The notes: generated by a model not told the origin, from the sequence alone. Positions 9,161-17,148 are shown, numbered from the stretch's first letter. The stretch is DNA of 38,816 nucleotides from a bacterium HR37 (GCA_002898375.1 BEIN01000023.1:1-38816); one strand, 5' to 3'. Numbers and translations are program-made.

Positions 9161-9969
9161 TGAGAGTCACCCAAAGGCACAGCTACTCTCCTAATTGCTA
9201 ATCCCTTTCCGCTATCGGGGTCTAAGTCTATTATAACCCCATGAAGCCAGATATCTTCTCTGGCAGGCTCAAATTTCTGAGGCATAAGGGTAAGGAACCT
9301 GGTTATAACCTTTTCCTTATTCATACCTATTACCGAATTCATAGGTCCTGTCATTCCTATATCCGTTATATAAGCAGTACCATTTGCAAGTATCCTTTCA
9401 TCTGCTGTTTGGACATGAGTGTGGGTTCCAACAACTGCGCTTACCTTACCATCAAGGTACCATCCCATAGCAATCTTTTCAGAAGTTGCCTCTGCATGAA
9501 AATCAACAATTACGATATTGGTTTGCTTACTTATCTGCTCCACAAGATCCGAAGCAGTAAAGAAAGGATGGTCATAAGAGTCCATAAAAAGATTGCCACA
9601 CAGGTTAATAACCCCTATCTTATATCCAAGCGCAGTCTCAAAAACACCGTATCCATTTCCCGGGGTAGACCTAGGAAAGTTTGCAGGGCGAAGAAGCCGT
9701 GGTTGATTCCCTATATAGGGAATGATTTCTTTCCTATCCCATATATGGTTTCCAGAGGTAAGCACATTAATACCACAGTTAAGGAGAAACTCAACAAGCT
9801 TTGGTGTAACCCCCTTTCCCCCAGCAGCATTCTCACAGTTTGCTATAACAAAGTCTACCTCATTTTCCCTAACCAGATTAGGTAAAAGAGAGGATACAGC
9901 TTTTCTACCGGCTTCGCCGAAAATATCACCTATAAACAAAATACGCAGCCTCTTGCTATACTCCACCAT
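9157..9969 (-). CDS. ymdB: YmdB-family metallophosphoesterase
   Basis: A 270-residue calcineurin-like phosphoesterase of the YmdB/TIGR00282 family; the Bacillus member hydrolyses 2',3'-cyclic nucleotides. Metal ligands are visible: Asp15 (FIGDIFGEAG), Glu46/Asn47 (NCENAAGGKG), Asn74-His75 (SGNHIWD), His158 (VDFHAEATSEK), and His183/His185 (GTHTHVQTAD). Length is standard. It lies just downstream of rny on the same strand, the common rny-ymdB pairing that links it to RNA turnover. No good Shine-Dalgarno sequence precedes the ATG. Its stop codon is interlocked with that of ppdK on the opposite strand. Confidence 0.95.
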   Translation of the reverse strand: MVEYSKRLRILFIGDIFGEAGRKAVSSLLPNLVRENEVDFVIANCENAAGGKGVTPKLVEFLLNCGINVLTSGNHIWDRKEIIPYIGNQPRLLRPANFPRSTPGNGYGVFETALGYKIGVINLCGNLFMDSYDHPFFTASDLVEQISKQTNIVIVDFHAEATSEKIAMGWYLDGKVSAVVGTHTHVQTADERILANGTAYITDIGMTGPMNSVIGMNKEKVITRFLTLMPQKFEPAREDIWLHGVIIDLDPDSGKGLAIRRVAVPLGDSH

Positions 9970-9984
9970 TTTAGTTTAAGAAAA

Positions 9985-10023
9985 GAAAAACACAAAAGAG
10001 CCAATCTGCAAACAACCCAGCTC
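9985..10023 (-). terminator. Weak terminator/attenuator-like hairpin between rny and ymdB
   Basis: On the minus strand a GAGCTGG...TTGGCTC stem (four Watson-Crick pairs plus wobble pairs) is followed by a U-rich run (TTTTGTGTTTTT). It lies in the 68-nt gap between rny and ymdB and could partly reduce read-through. The stem is weak and this call is tentative. Confidence 0.3.
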
Positions 10024-10037
10024 AAACCTTTAGCCGG

Positions 10038-11594
10038 CTAATTTGCATACGCTGTTGCCCTTACTTCCCTTATAACCGTAACCTTTATCTGTCCGGGATA
10101 AGCAACCTCTCTTTCTATCTTTTTTGCAATCTCATTGGATAGGAGAACTGCCTCTTCATCGTTTACCTTTGAACTCTCAACTATAACCCTTACCTCCCTT
10201 CCTGCCTGAATAGCATAGCACTTCTCAACTCCACGGAAAGAGCCTGCTATTCTCTCAATCTCCTCAATCCTTCTTACATAAGCCTCATATGTTTCTCTCC
10301 TTGCCCCAGGTCTTGCAGCTGATATAGCATCTGCAGCCTGAACAAGTATGGCCAAGATAGATTGAGGATTTGGATCATGGTACTTAGCCACGGCCTCTAC
10401 AACTTCTGGTGGCTCTCCGTACTTTCGTACAACCTCTTCACCTATCTCCACATGGGAGCCCTCAACCTCGTGATCAAGGGCCTTTCCTATATCGTGAAGC
10501 AAACCGGCTCTTCTTGCAAGCTTTGTATCAAGACCAAGTTCGGCAGCCATTATACCGCAGATAAAGGCAACCTCAAGTGAATGGCTCAAGATGTTTTGGG
10601 AATAGCTTGTTCTGTACTTGAGTTTACCCACAAGCTTTATAAGCTCGGGATGCATATTGTGAGCTCCTATATCAAATACAGCCTCTTCACCAGCCTTCTG
10701 TATCTCCTTTTCAATTTCGTTCTCGACCTCAGATACAACCTCCTCTATCCTTGCAGGATGTATCCTGCCATCAGCAATAAGCCTCTCAAGTGCGATTCTT
10801 GCAATCTCCCTTCTTATAGGATTAAGAGAGGATATAATCACAGTCTCAGGAGTATCATCGATTATGATATCAACACCAGTTCTTGCCTCAATAGCACGAA
10901 TATTTCTTCCCTCACGTCCTATTACCCTTCCCTTCATATCATCACTTGGAAGGTTTACTATGGATATGGTTTTTTCCGCCGTATATTGACCTGCATACCT
11001 CTGTATAGCAAGGGCAATTATATCCTTTGCCTTCTTTTCAGCAGTCTCGTAAAGTTCATCCTCTATCTGCTTCAGCCTCTTAGCAGCCTCATGTCTTGCC
11101 TCATTCTCTATCATGTTTACAAGCTCTCTTTTGGCAGCCTCCTGTGTCATACCCGCAATCTCCTCAATCTTTCTCTTTGCCTCCTCAATTATCGAGTCAA
11201 GCTCTTTTTGCTTCTCTTCAAGCGTTTTTTCTCTAATACCTATCTCCCTCTCCCTTCTGGAAAGCTCCGATTCCCTTCTTTCCAGAAGCTCATACTTTCT
11301 ATCAAGTGATTCCTCCCTATTCTGCAGTTTTCTCTCTATCTTTGCAAACTCCTTCTGTTTTTCACGTATATCACGTTCAATCTCGGCTTTGGCCTTCTCC
11401 ACAAGCTCCTTAGCCTTGAGTTCTCCTTCGATCCTTATTCTTTCAGCTTCCTTCTTTGCTGACTCAATTATTAGCTGGGCCTCTTTTTTCTTTGACCCAA
11501 TGTTTCTTTTCTCTAAAACAACTCTTAAAATGTAGTGTCCTAACCCTCCGGCAATAAAAGCTGAAACAGCAATTGCTATAAACCATGCGCTCAT
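10038..11594 (-). CDS. rny: Ribonuclease Y
   Basis: A 518-residue membrane-anchored endoribonuclease that initiates mRNA decay. One N-terminal membrane helix (about 4-26) precedes a very long Glu/Lys/Arg coiled coil (about 30-200). A KH RNA-binding domain starts at about 210 (DMKGRVIGREGRNIRAIE), and an HD metal-dependent nuclease domain carries LLHDIGKALDHE (His367-Asp368). Length is exactly typical. The start ATG has GGAGGAGG, which lies within the last codons of the upstream 5-FCL gene, so the two are tightly linked. The order zapB-zapA-5-FCL-rny-ymdB matches that in several Deltaproteobacteria. Confidence 0.97.
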   Translation of the reverse strand: MSAWFIAIAVSAFIAGGLGHYILRVVLEKRNIGSKKKEAQLIIESAKKEAERIRIEGELKAKELVEKAKAEIERDIREKQKEFAKIERKLQNREESLDRKYELLERRESELSRREREIGIREKTLEEKQKELDSIIEEAKRKIEEIAGMTQEAAKRELVNMIENEARHEAAKRLKQIEDELYETAEKKAKDIIALAIQRYAGQYTAEKTISIVNLPSDDMKGRVIGREGRNIRAIEARTGVDIIIDDTPETVIISSLNPIRREIARIALERLIADGRIHPARIEEVVSEVENEIEKEIQKAGEEAVFDIGAHNMHPELIKLVGKLKYRTSYSQNILSHSLEVAFICGIMAAELGLDTKLARRAGLLHDIGKALDHEVEGSHVEIGEEVVRKYGEPPEVVEAVAKYHDPNPQSILAILVQAADAISAARPGARRETYEAYVRRIEEIERIAGSFRGVEKCYAIQAGREVRVIVESSKVNDEEAVLLSNEIAKKIEREVAYPGQIKVTVIREVRATAYAN

Positions 11595-11595
11595 C

Positions 11596-12285
11596 TTAAC
11601 CTCCTCCTTGTGGACAAATTATACCCGACTCGGTAATTACCATACCAACTCGATGGTCAGATAGCCCTTCCGGGATAGAATCCAAAACTTGAAAACCATA
11701 TGCCAAGCCAACTCTTCTCTCCTTTAAGATCCTCCCGAGTATACGATCATAGTATCCTCCCCCATATCCTATCCTCCTCCCCTGGTAATCAAAAACAACT
11801 CCCGGTACAACCAGAACATCTAACCTCTCTATGGGAAGCTTACTAGAATGAGTACTTGGCTCAGGGATTCCAAACTTTCCTGGTCTAAGTTCGCAAAGGC
11901 TGTTGACTTTATGGAACTCAAGCTCAGAGTCCCTTACAAGTGGAAAGTATATCTCTTTCCCCTGACTCCTTGCCTCTTTAAATATACCCCTGGTTTCTAC
12001 TTCGTTCTTTACAGGATAGTAAAGGGCTATCCTTTTTGCTTCCTTAAATATCCTGAGTCTGGTAAGAAGCTCTGTAATTACCTGGCTGTACCTTGCTACC
12101 CTCTCCCGCTCCAGTTCTAATCTTTTCAGGATAAATATACGGCGTAAACGCTCTTTCTCATTAGAAACTTCAGAATCCTTCGAAGTGAAAAGACCTATAC
12201 CCTTACTGTTCCTCTTAGAACTGTTATAATCATCATTCAGATGGCTTTCCGTAAAGGTCCCCTTTTTCTCCGCTATTGTCTTCAC
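11596..12285 (-). CDS. 5-formyltetrahydrofolate cyclo-ligase
   Basis: Converts 5-formyl-THF to 5,10-methenyl-THF with ATP (MthfS/YgfA family). The recognisable domain is about 190 residues: KERLRRIFILKRLELER at its start, YYPVKNEVETR, then DVLVVPGVVFDYQGRRIGYG and GYYDRIL (the family's nucleotide/substrate loop). The start is uncertain. The frame continues upstream through zapA to an ATG at 12378, but there is no ATG, GTG or TTG between the zapA stop (12233) and the conserved domain. I chose GTG 12285, which overlaps zapA by 53 nt and gives 229 residues with about 35 extra N-terminal residues. A rare start codon nearer the domain is an alternative. The end of the gene contains the rny ribosome-binding site. 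Confidence 0.9.
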   Translation of the reverse strand: MKTIAEKKGTFTESHLNDDYNSSKRNSKGIGLFTSKDSEVSNEKERLRRIFILKRLELERERVARYSQVITELLTRLRIFKEAKRIALYYPVKNEVETRGIFKEARSQGKEIYFPLVRDSELEFHKVNSLCELRPGKFGIPEPSTHSSKLPIERLDVLVVPGVVFDYQGRRIGYGGGYYDRILGRILKERRVGLAYGFQVLDSIPEGLSDHRVGMVITESGIICPQGGG

Positions 12286-12598
12286 TTCGAGGATCAAAGT
12301 CTTCACATAACTCTGCCTTCTCAAGTATCTCAACCAACTTCCTAGTTCTTTCCTCAGCACGACTTCGAAACTCCTCAAACTCTCTTTTTAACCTCAAGTA
12401 ATCATCGGCTATCCTGAGTGTAGCTAGTAGAAAAGGACGAGGTATATCCATGGAAACCACCTGCTGAGAAGAAACCTCTTTTATCTTCTCTTCCAGATAC
12501 AACGCTATCTGATGCAGATACTCCTCATCCGCATCGGTTTTTATAAAATAGTCGTTGTTTAAAATGCTTATCTTAACCCGCTTCATATCAAGCTTCAT
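12233..12598 (-). CDS. zapA: Cell division protein ZapA
   Basis: A 121-residue ZapA, the small cytoplasmic protein that bundles FtsZ filaments at the division ring. The N-terminal ZapA domain begins KRVKISILNNDYFIKTDADEE with the characteristic YLHQIALYLEEKIKEV block. A C-terminal helical coiled coil follows (residues about 65-105, LRIADDYLRLKREFEEF). The length is normal with a short charged tail. The start overlaps the zapB-like stop in ATGA, indicating translational coupling. A closer start at the second Met (12586) would remove four residues and is possible. Confidence 0.93.
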   Translation of the reverse strand: MKLDMKRVKISILNNDYFIKTDADEEYLHQIALYLEEKIKEVSSQQVVSMDIPRPFLLATLRIADDYLRLKREFEEFRSRAEERTRKLVEILEKAELCEDFDPRSEDNSGEKGDLYGKPSE

Positions 12599-12804
12599 GC
12601 CTCTGTTCTACTTAGATACAACTCTATCTTCTCTATAACCTTCTCTATCTTCTGTCGGGCCTCTTCCCTTTCTTCTTCAAGCTTCTTTACTTTCTCACGA
12701 AGCATATTAACCTCTTTTAAAAGCTCCCTACACTCAGCCTCTAGCTTTGCTTTCTTTAGCAAAGTCTCCTTTATTCTGTTTTCAAGAATATCAATTATTT
12801 CCAT
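12595..12804 (-). CDS. zapB: ZapB-like coiled-coil cell division protein
   Basis: A 69-residue, almost purely coiled-coil protein (heptads from about residue 8 to 62, rich in Leu, Glu and Lys), similar in size and form to ZapB, which bridges ZapA to the nucleoid side of the Z ring. Identification rests mainly on position: it is immediately upstream of, and overlaps by 4 nt, zapA. Short coiled coils are hard to assign by sequence alone. It is divergent from prfA across 66 nt. Confidence 0.75.
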   Translation of the reverse strand: MEIIDILENRIKETLLKKAKLEAECRELLKEVNMLREKVKKLEEEREEARQKIEKVIEKIELYLSRTEA

Positions 12805-12870
12805 AATGTTACTAAAAGAAGTTTAATCTTATCTTGAATTTTTTGCAAGATATGTAAAGCTAATATAGAT

Positions 12871-13947
12871 ATGGTAAGCACTGGGATGTTAAAACGGCTT
12901 GATGAAGTAGAAAAAAGATACGAAGAAATAGAGAGGATTCTTAGCAATCCTCAAATAGGGGTGGAGGAAATTCACCTTTATTCAAAGGAGCGCGCTGACA
13001 TAGCCGATATAGTTGAAACATACAGGGAGTATAAAAGAACACTCGAAGAGATAGAGAAAAACAAACCCCTTCTTGAGGATAAGGAACTTGGCGAGCTTGC
13101 AAAAGAAGAAATCACCGCACTAGAGGCCAAGAAACTAAAACTTGAAGAAAGACTGCTCATATTACTTCTTCCCAAAGATCCAAACGACAGCAAAAACGTT
13201 TTTTTAGAAATACGTGCGGGAACCGGTGGAGAAGAAGCTGCTCTTTTTGCAGCAGACCTTTTTAGGATGTATTCCAGGTATGCAGAGAGAAATGGATGGA
13301 AGGTTGAGATAATGAGCCTAAATGAAACAGGGGTTGGAGGCTTTAAAGAAGTAATTGCTGCAATTGAGGGCAAAAACGTCTACAGTAAGCTTAAATACGA
13401 AGCCGGTGTACATAGGGTTCAGAGAATACCCATTACCGAGGCTGGAGGAAGAATACACACCTCTACAGCAACCGTAGCTGTTCTTGCAGAGCCAGATGAA
13501 GTTGATATCTCAATAGACGAGAAGGATCTTAAAATAGATACCTACAGGGCTTCAGGCCCTGGTGGTCAACACGTAAACAAGACAGATTCAGCCGTACGTA
13601 TCACACACATTCCCACTGGTATTGTAGTTCAATGTCAGGATGAAAGGTCACAACACAAAAACCGTGCAAAAGCTATGAGAATGCTCAGAGCAAGGCTATA
13701 CGAACTGGAAGAGCAAAAAAGACTGGCCGAGATATCAAATATGCGACGCAGCATGGTCGGTAGCGGGGAAAGAAGTGAAAAGATAAGAACATACAATTTC
13801 CCGCAAAATAGGGTTACTGACCACAGAATAGGTCTTACACTTCACAAGCTGGAAGAGATACTGGATGGAGATTTAGATGAGCTTATCCAGGCCCTGATCA
13901 CATATTATCAGACCGAAAGCCTCAAACAGCAAGCAATAGCTTCTTAA
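12871..13947 (+). CDS. prfA: Peptide chain release factor 1
   Basis: A 358-residue class I release factor for UAA/UAG stops. The peptidyl-tRNA hydrolysis motif GGQ is at residues 231-233 ([16 protein letters not shown]). The RF1-type stop-recognition tripeptide is PIT (187-189, in [19 protein letters not shown]), and [12 protein letters not shown] is also conserved. There is no RF2-type frameshift or SPF motif. ATG 12886, which gives [16 protein letters not shown], resembles the usual RF1 N-terminus better than ATG 12871. Neither has a clear Shine-Dalgarno sequence, and a TAATAT -10-like box lies only 4 nt before 12871. prmC, often downstream, is absent here. Confidence 0.96.
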   Translation: MVSTGMLKRLDEVEKRYEEIERILSNPQIGVEEIHLYSKERADIADIVETYREYKRTLEEIEKNKPLLEDKELGELAKEEITALEAKKLKLEERLLILLLPKDPNDSKNVFLEIRAGTGGEEAALFAADLFRMYSRYAERNGWKVEIMSLNETGVGGFKEVIAAIEGKNVYSKLKYEAGVHRVQRIPITEAGGRIHTSTATVAVLAEPDEVDISIDEKDLKIDTYRASGPGGQHVNKTDSAVRITHIPTGIVVQCQDERSQHKNRAKAMRMLRARLYELEEQKRLAEISNMRRSMVGSGERSEKIRTYNFPQNRVTDHRIGLTLHKLEEILDGDLDELIQALITYYQTESLKQQAIAS

Positions 13948-14026
13948 ATCATTAAGGAAGAAGCCCTTTTTCGAGTATTTAAGCCAGAATATACCTATAT
14001 CATTCATTCTACATTAAAATATTAGC

Positions 14027-14845
14027 ATGGACCTGTACTGGATTATTGTACTCATCTATCTTATATCCTCCATCTTACATTGTAGCTACCTCTGGAGCCA
14101 GAGCTATCGTACTGCGTTATTAGGACTCTATATCTTTAAGGCAGGGGTTGCACTGCATTCCCTGATGCTAATACTTATCTATATAAAAGGAGAAACCATT
14201 GTGGGAGGTTTTGATAAATCTCTTTTCTTCTTCTCCTGGTTTATTTCCCTAGCCTACATTGCCTCCCATTCACGATTTAGAGCCGGTATACTTGGAGCCT
14301 TTGTGGTTCCCCTGGTGTTTCTTATGACACTGCCTTCCATAATACTTCCTAGGGGAATTATAGAACATGACCCATCCCTTAGAAATCCCTGGATACTTAC
14401 CCACATAGCCCTTATCTTCCTAGGGGAAGCGCTCTTTACAATTGCCTTTATTGCAGGAGTCTTGTACCTTTTCCAAGAGAAACAAATAAAGACAAAGAAG
14501 ATAGGAGCTTTTATAAAAAAATTCCCCTCCCTTACCACCCTAGATCGCATAAACCACATATGCCTTCTCATAGGGTTTCCCTTGCTTACCGCTGGACTTG
14601 CCGTAGGAGTGATCTCAGCAAAAGAGATATGGGGAAATCTCTGGAAGTGGGGACAAAAAGAGACATGGTCTCTTGTTACATGGTTCCTCTATGCCGCCCT
14701 GATACACGGAAGGCTTACCTCAGGCTGGAAAGGAAGAAAAGCCGCTATAGGAGCCGTTGTTGGATTTATAGCTTTTTTATTTACCTTTTTTGTGATCGGA
14801 TACCTTTCTCCTGGTCTACACAACTTCCTGTTAAGAAATCAGTAA
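14027..14845 (+). CDS. CcsA/HemX-family cytochrome c assembly membrane protein
   Basis: A 272-residue polytopic protein with about eight membrane segments. It belongs to the CcsA/CcmC/HemX group that handles haem at the membrane. The C-terminal part has the family's Trp-rich block: EIWGNLWKWGQKETWSLVTW followed by ALIHGR, near residues 200-225. Conserved histidines appear in VALHSLML and ILTHIALIF. It lacks the ResB/CcsB partner and the classic WGxxWxWD ending. In related organisms such genes often precede hemA; here it stands alone after prfA and converges, 8 nt apart, with the periplasmic protein gene. Haem export for cytochrome c maturation or a HemX-type role in haem synthesis control are both possible. 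Confidence 0.8.
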   Translation: MDLYWIIVLIYLISSILHCSYLWSQSYRTALLGLYIFKAGVALHSLMLILIYIKGETIVGGFDKSLFFFSWFISLAYIASHSRFRAGILGAFVVPLVFLMTLPSIILPRGIIEHDPSLRNPWILTHIALIFLGEALFTIAFIAGVLYLFQEKQIKTKKIGAFIKKFPSLTTLDRINHICLLIGFPLLTAGLAVGVISAKEIWGNLWKWGQKETWSLVTWFLYAALIHGRLTSGWKGRKAAIGAVVGFIAFLFTFFVIGYLSPGLHNFLLRNQ

Positions 14846-14853
14846 AAGACAAG

Positions 14854-16014
14854 CTACTTTATGCTTATAACCTGTCCGTTCTTTAGAGTAAGGATAAAAG
14901 GCCGAGGATAGATATATACTCCATCATCTGCTTTCCTTTCTACCTTAAACAAGAAATCTTCTCCCAGTGCAAGGAGTCTTTTGATTAAATCCTCTCTCCT
15001 GTGCAGTTGATTGGCCTCCACTATGTTTATAATCAACCTTACCCCCTCATAGATTTGATACTCCAGAGAACCCGGTTCCTCATCAAATAGGGTTTTAAAT
15101 CTGGAGACAAAGCTAAGCCATCTAAGGCTATCGGGAGAGAAGAAATCGGTAAAAACCACTTTAAGAACGATCCCATCTATTGCATCCCCTACACTATCTA
15201 TAAAACGCTTGCTATGCCAGGTACTGAGACCAAGAAAAAGGAAGCTCTCTGCTCTTATTTGCTCTTTAAGTTTGCTTATAATAGCTGCTGAACGTGTTGC
15301 CACATCGGGGATAAATAAAGCCTCGGGTTTTAATGTTTTTACCCACTCCAGTTCATAGGCGATATTTGAGAGATCCAAATCATATGAACCAGTATAAGTT
15401 ACACTACCTCCCTCTATCTTTACGGATTCAACAAATGCATCTTTAAGGTACTCCCCAATAGAGGTTCTGGGATAGAGAACCCCAAACGTCCTTACCTTAA
15501 CATCATGTACCGCATAGTGTGCAAGAGCTGAAGCCTGTTTTTCTACAGGGTATGAGAACCTTATTATATATGGGTTTTTAACTGATACCTCTTCGGATAG
15601 AGGAAAAATAATTGTTGGCACCTGGAGTGATTTAAGAGTCGTATCCAGCATAGATATATAACCGCTAGGAATTGGGCCAAAAACAACTAAAACCCCATCC
15701 TTTAGAACCATCTCCTCAAGTGCACCCTGCAGTTTAGTAACATTTCCTTCCCCAATATCACTAACAACAATACGGAAACCATCCGTATCAAATACATCGG
15801 TTGCTGTTAAGACTCCCCTTAGAGCCCTTTTACCTAAATCCGTATACCTTCCACTTAAAGGGAAAATACATCCAATTGTGCTTAGGCTGTTTTCCTTTGT
15901 ATAACTAGGTTTCAGCTCATCGTAGCCATGGGCACAAATTGAGAGGCAAAGAACTGCCGTAACAAGAGAGCCAAAAAACACAATAAGGTTAAGATAAGAA
16001 GCCCTACCCATCAT
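14854..16014 (-). CDS. Periplasmic type 1 binding-fold protein (LivK / penicillin-binding protein activator-like)
   Basis: About 386 residues from ATG 16014; the frame extends to a GTG at 16038, giving 394. An N-terminal hydrophobic signal segment is followed by a mature protein of the type 1 periplasmic-binding fold, with the family opening IGCIFPLSGRYTDLGKRALRG. VVFGPIPSGY, RFSYPVEKQASALAHYA and YEGVRLIINIV occupy typical positions. Such proteins either bind amino acids for ABC transporters or act like the LpoA activator of peptidoglycan synthases. No ABC transporter gene is nearby, which slightly favours the activator-like role; the ligand cannot be read from the sequence. No Shine-Dalgarno sequence is obvious at either start. 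Confidence 0.75.
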   Translation of the reverse strand: MMGRASYLNLIVFFGSLVTAVLCLSICAHGYDELKPSYTKENSLSTIGCIFPLSGRYTDLGKRALRGVLTATDVFDTDGFRIVVSDIGEGNVTKLQGALEEMVLKDGVLVVFGPIPSGYISMLDTTLKSLQVPTIIFPLSEEVSVKNPYIIRFSYPVEKQASALAHYAVHDVKVRTFGVLYPRTSIGEYLKDAFVESVKIEGGSVTYTGSYDLDLSNIAYELEWVKTLKPEALFIPDVATRSAAIISKLKEQIRAESFLFLGLSTWHSKRFIDSVGDAIDGIVLKVVFTDFFSPDSLRWLSFVSRFKTLFDEEPGSLEYQIYEGVRLIINIVEANQLHRREDLIKRLLALGEDFLFKVERKADDGVYIYPRPFILTLKNGQVISIK

Positions 16015-16067
16015 CACGTTTCTATCAATTATACCCACTAAAAAAGACAGCTAAATAACAGCAATAA

Positions 16068-16090
16068 TATTTTGCGTATGCCAATAAAAT
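16068..16090 (+). promoter_or_regulatory. Upstream partial copy of the PHA operator
   Basis: A 23-bp stretch resembles the 24-bp operator region at 16132-16155: both run TATTTT...TATGCC/AATGCG...AATAAAAT with one indel. Its core TTTGCG-TA-TGCCAA (16071-16084) keeps 9 of the 12 defined positions of the downstream dyad. The two copies are 64 bp apart (start to start), about six helical turns, as expected for cooperative binding or looping. Confidence 0.45.
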
Positions 16091-16135
16091 TTTACCGAGA
16101 TCCTCTTAATATCCTGTAAATATTTAAATTTTATT

Positions 16136-16149
16136 TTCGCAAATGCGAA
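16136..16149 (+). promoter_or_regulatory. Putative PHA-regulon operator, perfect dyad TTCGCA-AA-TGCGAA
   Basis: A perfect 6-bp inverted repeat with a 2-bp centre lies 9 nt upstream of the -35 box of the phasin promoter. Nearly the same element stands in the same position before the phasin-like gene at 709-1104. Many PHA producers control phasin genes through a repressor (PhaR/PhaQ types); whether one acts here is inference. Confidence 0.6.
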
Positions 16150-16158
16150 TAAAATACC

Positions 16159-16187
16159 TTGACAAAGTAACCTTTAAGCATTATATT
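16159..16187 (+). promoter_or_regulatory. Sigma-70-type promoter of the phasin/PHA operon
   Basis: TTGACA (16159-16164), 17-nt spacer, TATATT (16182-16187): a near-consensus promoter. The leader to ATG 16222 would be about 28 nt and contains GGAGG. This is one of the strongest promoters visible in the window, fitting the high abundance of phasins. Confidence 0.75.
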
Positions 16188-16221
16188 CTCTTGTACAACA
16201 CATTTTATAAGGAGGCCTGAA

Positions 16222-16626
16222 ATGGCAGAAAGAAAAAAAGAAGTAAGGATTGATGAGGTAAACGATTTAGTTAAGGAGGTAAACAGTTTGGTAAAGGAAA
16301 ACTATCTGTTGGGAATCGATGCAGCCCGTTCTCTTCTAGAGGAAAACACCAAGGTTTTAAATGCCCATGTTGACCAGGTGCTAAAGCTCCAAAGAGATTA
16401 CGTAGAATATGTAAAGACGAACCTTGAGAAATTTCCATTCCAGCCATCTAATCTCCAATTTGTAAATGGGAATCTGGAACAGTGGATCAATCTACAGAAA
16501 AGCTACATAAACACCGTAAGAAGCGTATCTGAAAAGGTTACAAGAAGCTGGGCTAACTTTAACCAGAAGCTTGTAGAGAGGTTTTTTGCATCAGTTGAGG
16601 AGAACTTAGAGCTATTTAAATCCTAA
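16222..16626 (+). CDS. Phasin-like PHA granule protein
   Basis: A 134-residue, mostly helical, soluble protein without membrane segments or Cys. It resembles phasins, the amphipathic proteins coating polyhydroxyalkanoate granules: repeated helical stretches with LLEENTKVLNAHVDQVLKLQRDYVEYVKT and a second LQKSYINTVRSVSEKV block. The assignment is supported by position, since PhaE-like and PhaC genes follow directly. GGAGG lies 8 nt before the ATG. A strong promoter with a dyad operator precedes it, and hairpins follow before the next gene, which could make it more abundant than the downstream enzymes. Confidence 0.75.
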   Translation: MAERKKEVRIDEVNDLVKEVNSLVKENYLLGIDAARSLLEENTKVLNAHVDQVLKLQRDYVEYVKTNLEKFPFQPSNLQFVNGNLEQWINLQKSYINTVRSVSEKVTRSWANFNQKLVERFFASVEENLELFKS

Positions 16627-16664
16627 CTTTCTGCATGTAAACTAGTAATATGGTTAACAAAAAG

Positions 16665-16696
16665 TATGCTTCTCAAACAGGATTTTGGGAAGCATA
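16665..16696 (+). other. 13-bp hairpin downstream of the phasin gene
   Basis: TATGCTTCTCAAA pairs with TTTGGGAAGCATA (one G-U wobble) around a 6-nt loop. There is no poly-U tail, so it is more likely an mRNA 3'-end stabiliser or processing site separating phasin from the PhaE-like genes than a strong terminator. Confidence 0.55.
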
Positions 16697-16718
16697 TTCT
16701 CTAACTACAATCAGGTAC

Positions 16719-16747
16719 AGGGAAGCTATAACTAAACTAGCTTCCTT
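16719..16747 (+). other. Second hairpin, just before the first PhaE-like gene
   Basis: AGGGAAGCTA pairs with TAGCTTCCTT (10 bp, one wobble) around a 9-nt loop. It ends a few bases before the GGAG ribosome-binding site of the gene at 16762. It shares GGGAAGC with the preceding hairpin. It could attenuate transcription or shield the leader. Confidence 0.5.
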
Positions 16748-16761
16748 TAAAGGAGAGTTAG

Positions 16762-17148
16762 ATGGGTGATAAAAAAAGAGAAGAACCAGATTACTTTAAC
16801 TACTTTAAAAGGGTCTATGAGCTCTGGGAGAAGTCCGCATCTCAAGCACTTGAGCTGTGGATAAAAAGCCCTCTTTTTAAAAACACAATGGAAAAAGCAC
16901 TTGAAAAGTCCACCGAGTTTAGAAACTACATTCAGGAGGTTATGGACAGGACTTTAAAATACAGATACTTTCCTATGAAAAATGATATAGATAAACTTGC
17001 AGAGTATCTAAGTTCTTTAGAGGAGAAGTTAAATAAGCTCGAAAGCAAGATAAACGAGCTTCAAAGTATACACGACTTGCCTCGGGATGAATCCAGCAGG
17101 AGTGGTAAAGTAAAATCAAAAGCCAGGAGGAAGAAACAAAATGGGTGA
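16762..17148 (+). CDS. PhaE-like PHA synthase subunit, copy 1
   Basis: A 128-residue helical protein. Residues 12-35 (YFKRVYELWEKSASQALELW, then KSPLF) and 40-80 (EKSTEFRNYIQEVMDRTLKY, then FPMKNDIDKL) match the corresponding parts of the next gene's product. A coiled coil (about 80-108) and a basic tail (KSKARRKKQNG) complete it. The pattern of LxLPTKxDID followed by a Leu coiled coil is that of PhaE/phasin C-termini. PhaE is the non-catalytic partner of class III PHA synthase but usually has about 350 residues, so this is a short form. It overlaps the next gene by 8 nt. The basic tail may bind DNA, as seen for some granule proteins; that is speculation. Confidence 0.75.
   Translation: MGDKKREEPDYFNYFKRVYELWEKSASQALELWIKSPLFKNTMEKALEKSTEFRNYIQEVMDRTLKYRYFPMKNDIDKLAEYLSSLEEKLNKLESKINELQSIHDLPRDESSRSGKVKSKARRKKQNG

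Noticed and set aside
9241-9885. 214-codon plus-strand open frame
   Set aside because: It lies wholly antisense to ymdB, whose metal-binding motifs are all intact; the translation shows no recognisable family.
10028-10039. Palindrome TTAGCCGGCTAA at the rny stop codon
   Set aside because: It is self-complementary with essentially no loop and overlaps the stop codon; no promoter or repeat partner was seen, so probably chance.
10581-11309. 242-codon plus-strand open frame
   Set aside because: Antisense shadow of the low-complexity coiled-coil and KH region of rny; biased composition explains the missing stops.
12200-12300. 6S RNA gene between zapA and 5-FCL
   Set aside because: The site is the usual place, but the genes overlap or abut and no extended 6S-like stem can be drawn.
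13940-13985. Intrinsic terminator after prfA
   Set aside because: CTTCTTAA/TTAAGGAAG needs a bulge and the T5 run is several bases past the stem; too weak to annotate.
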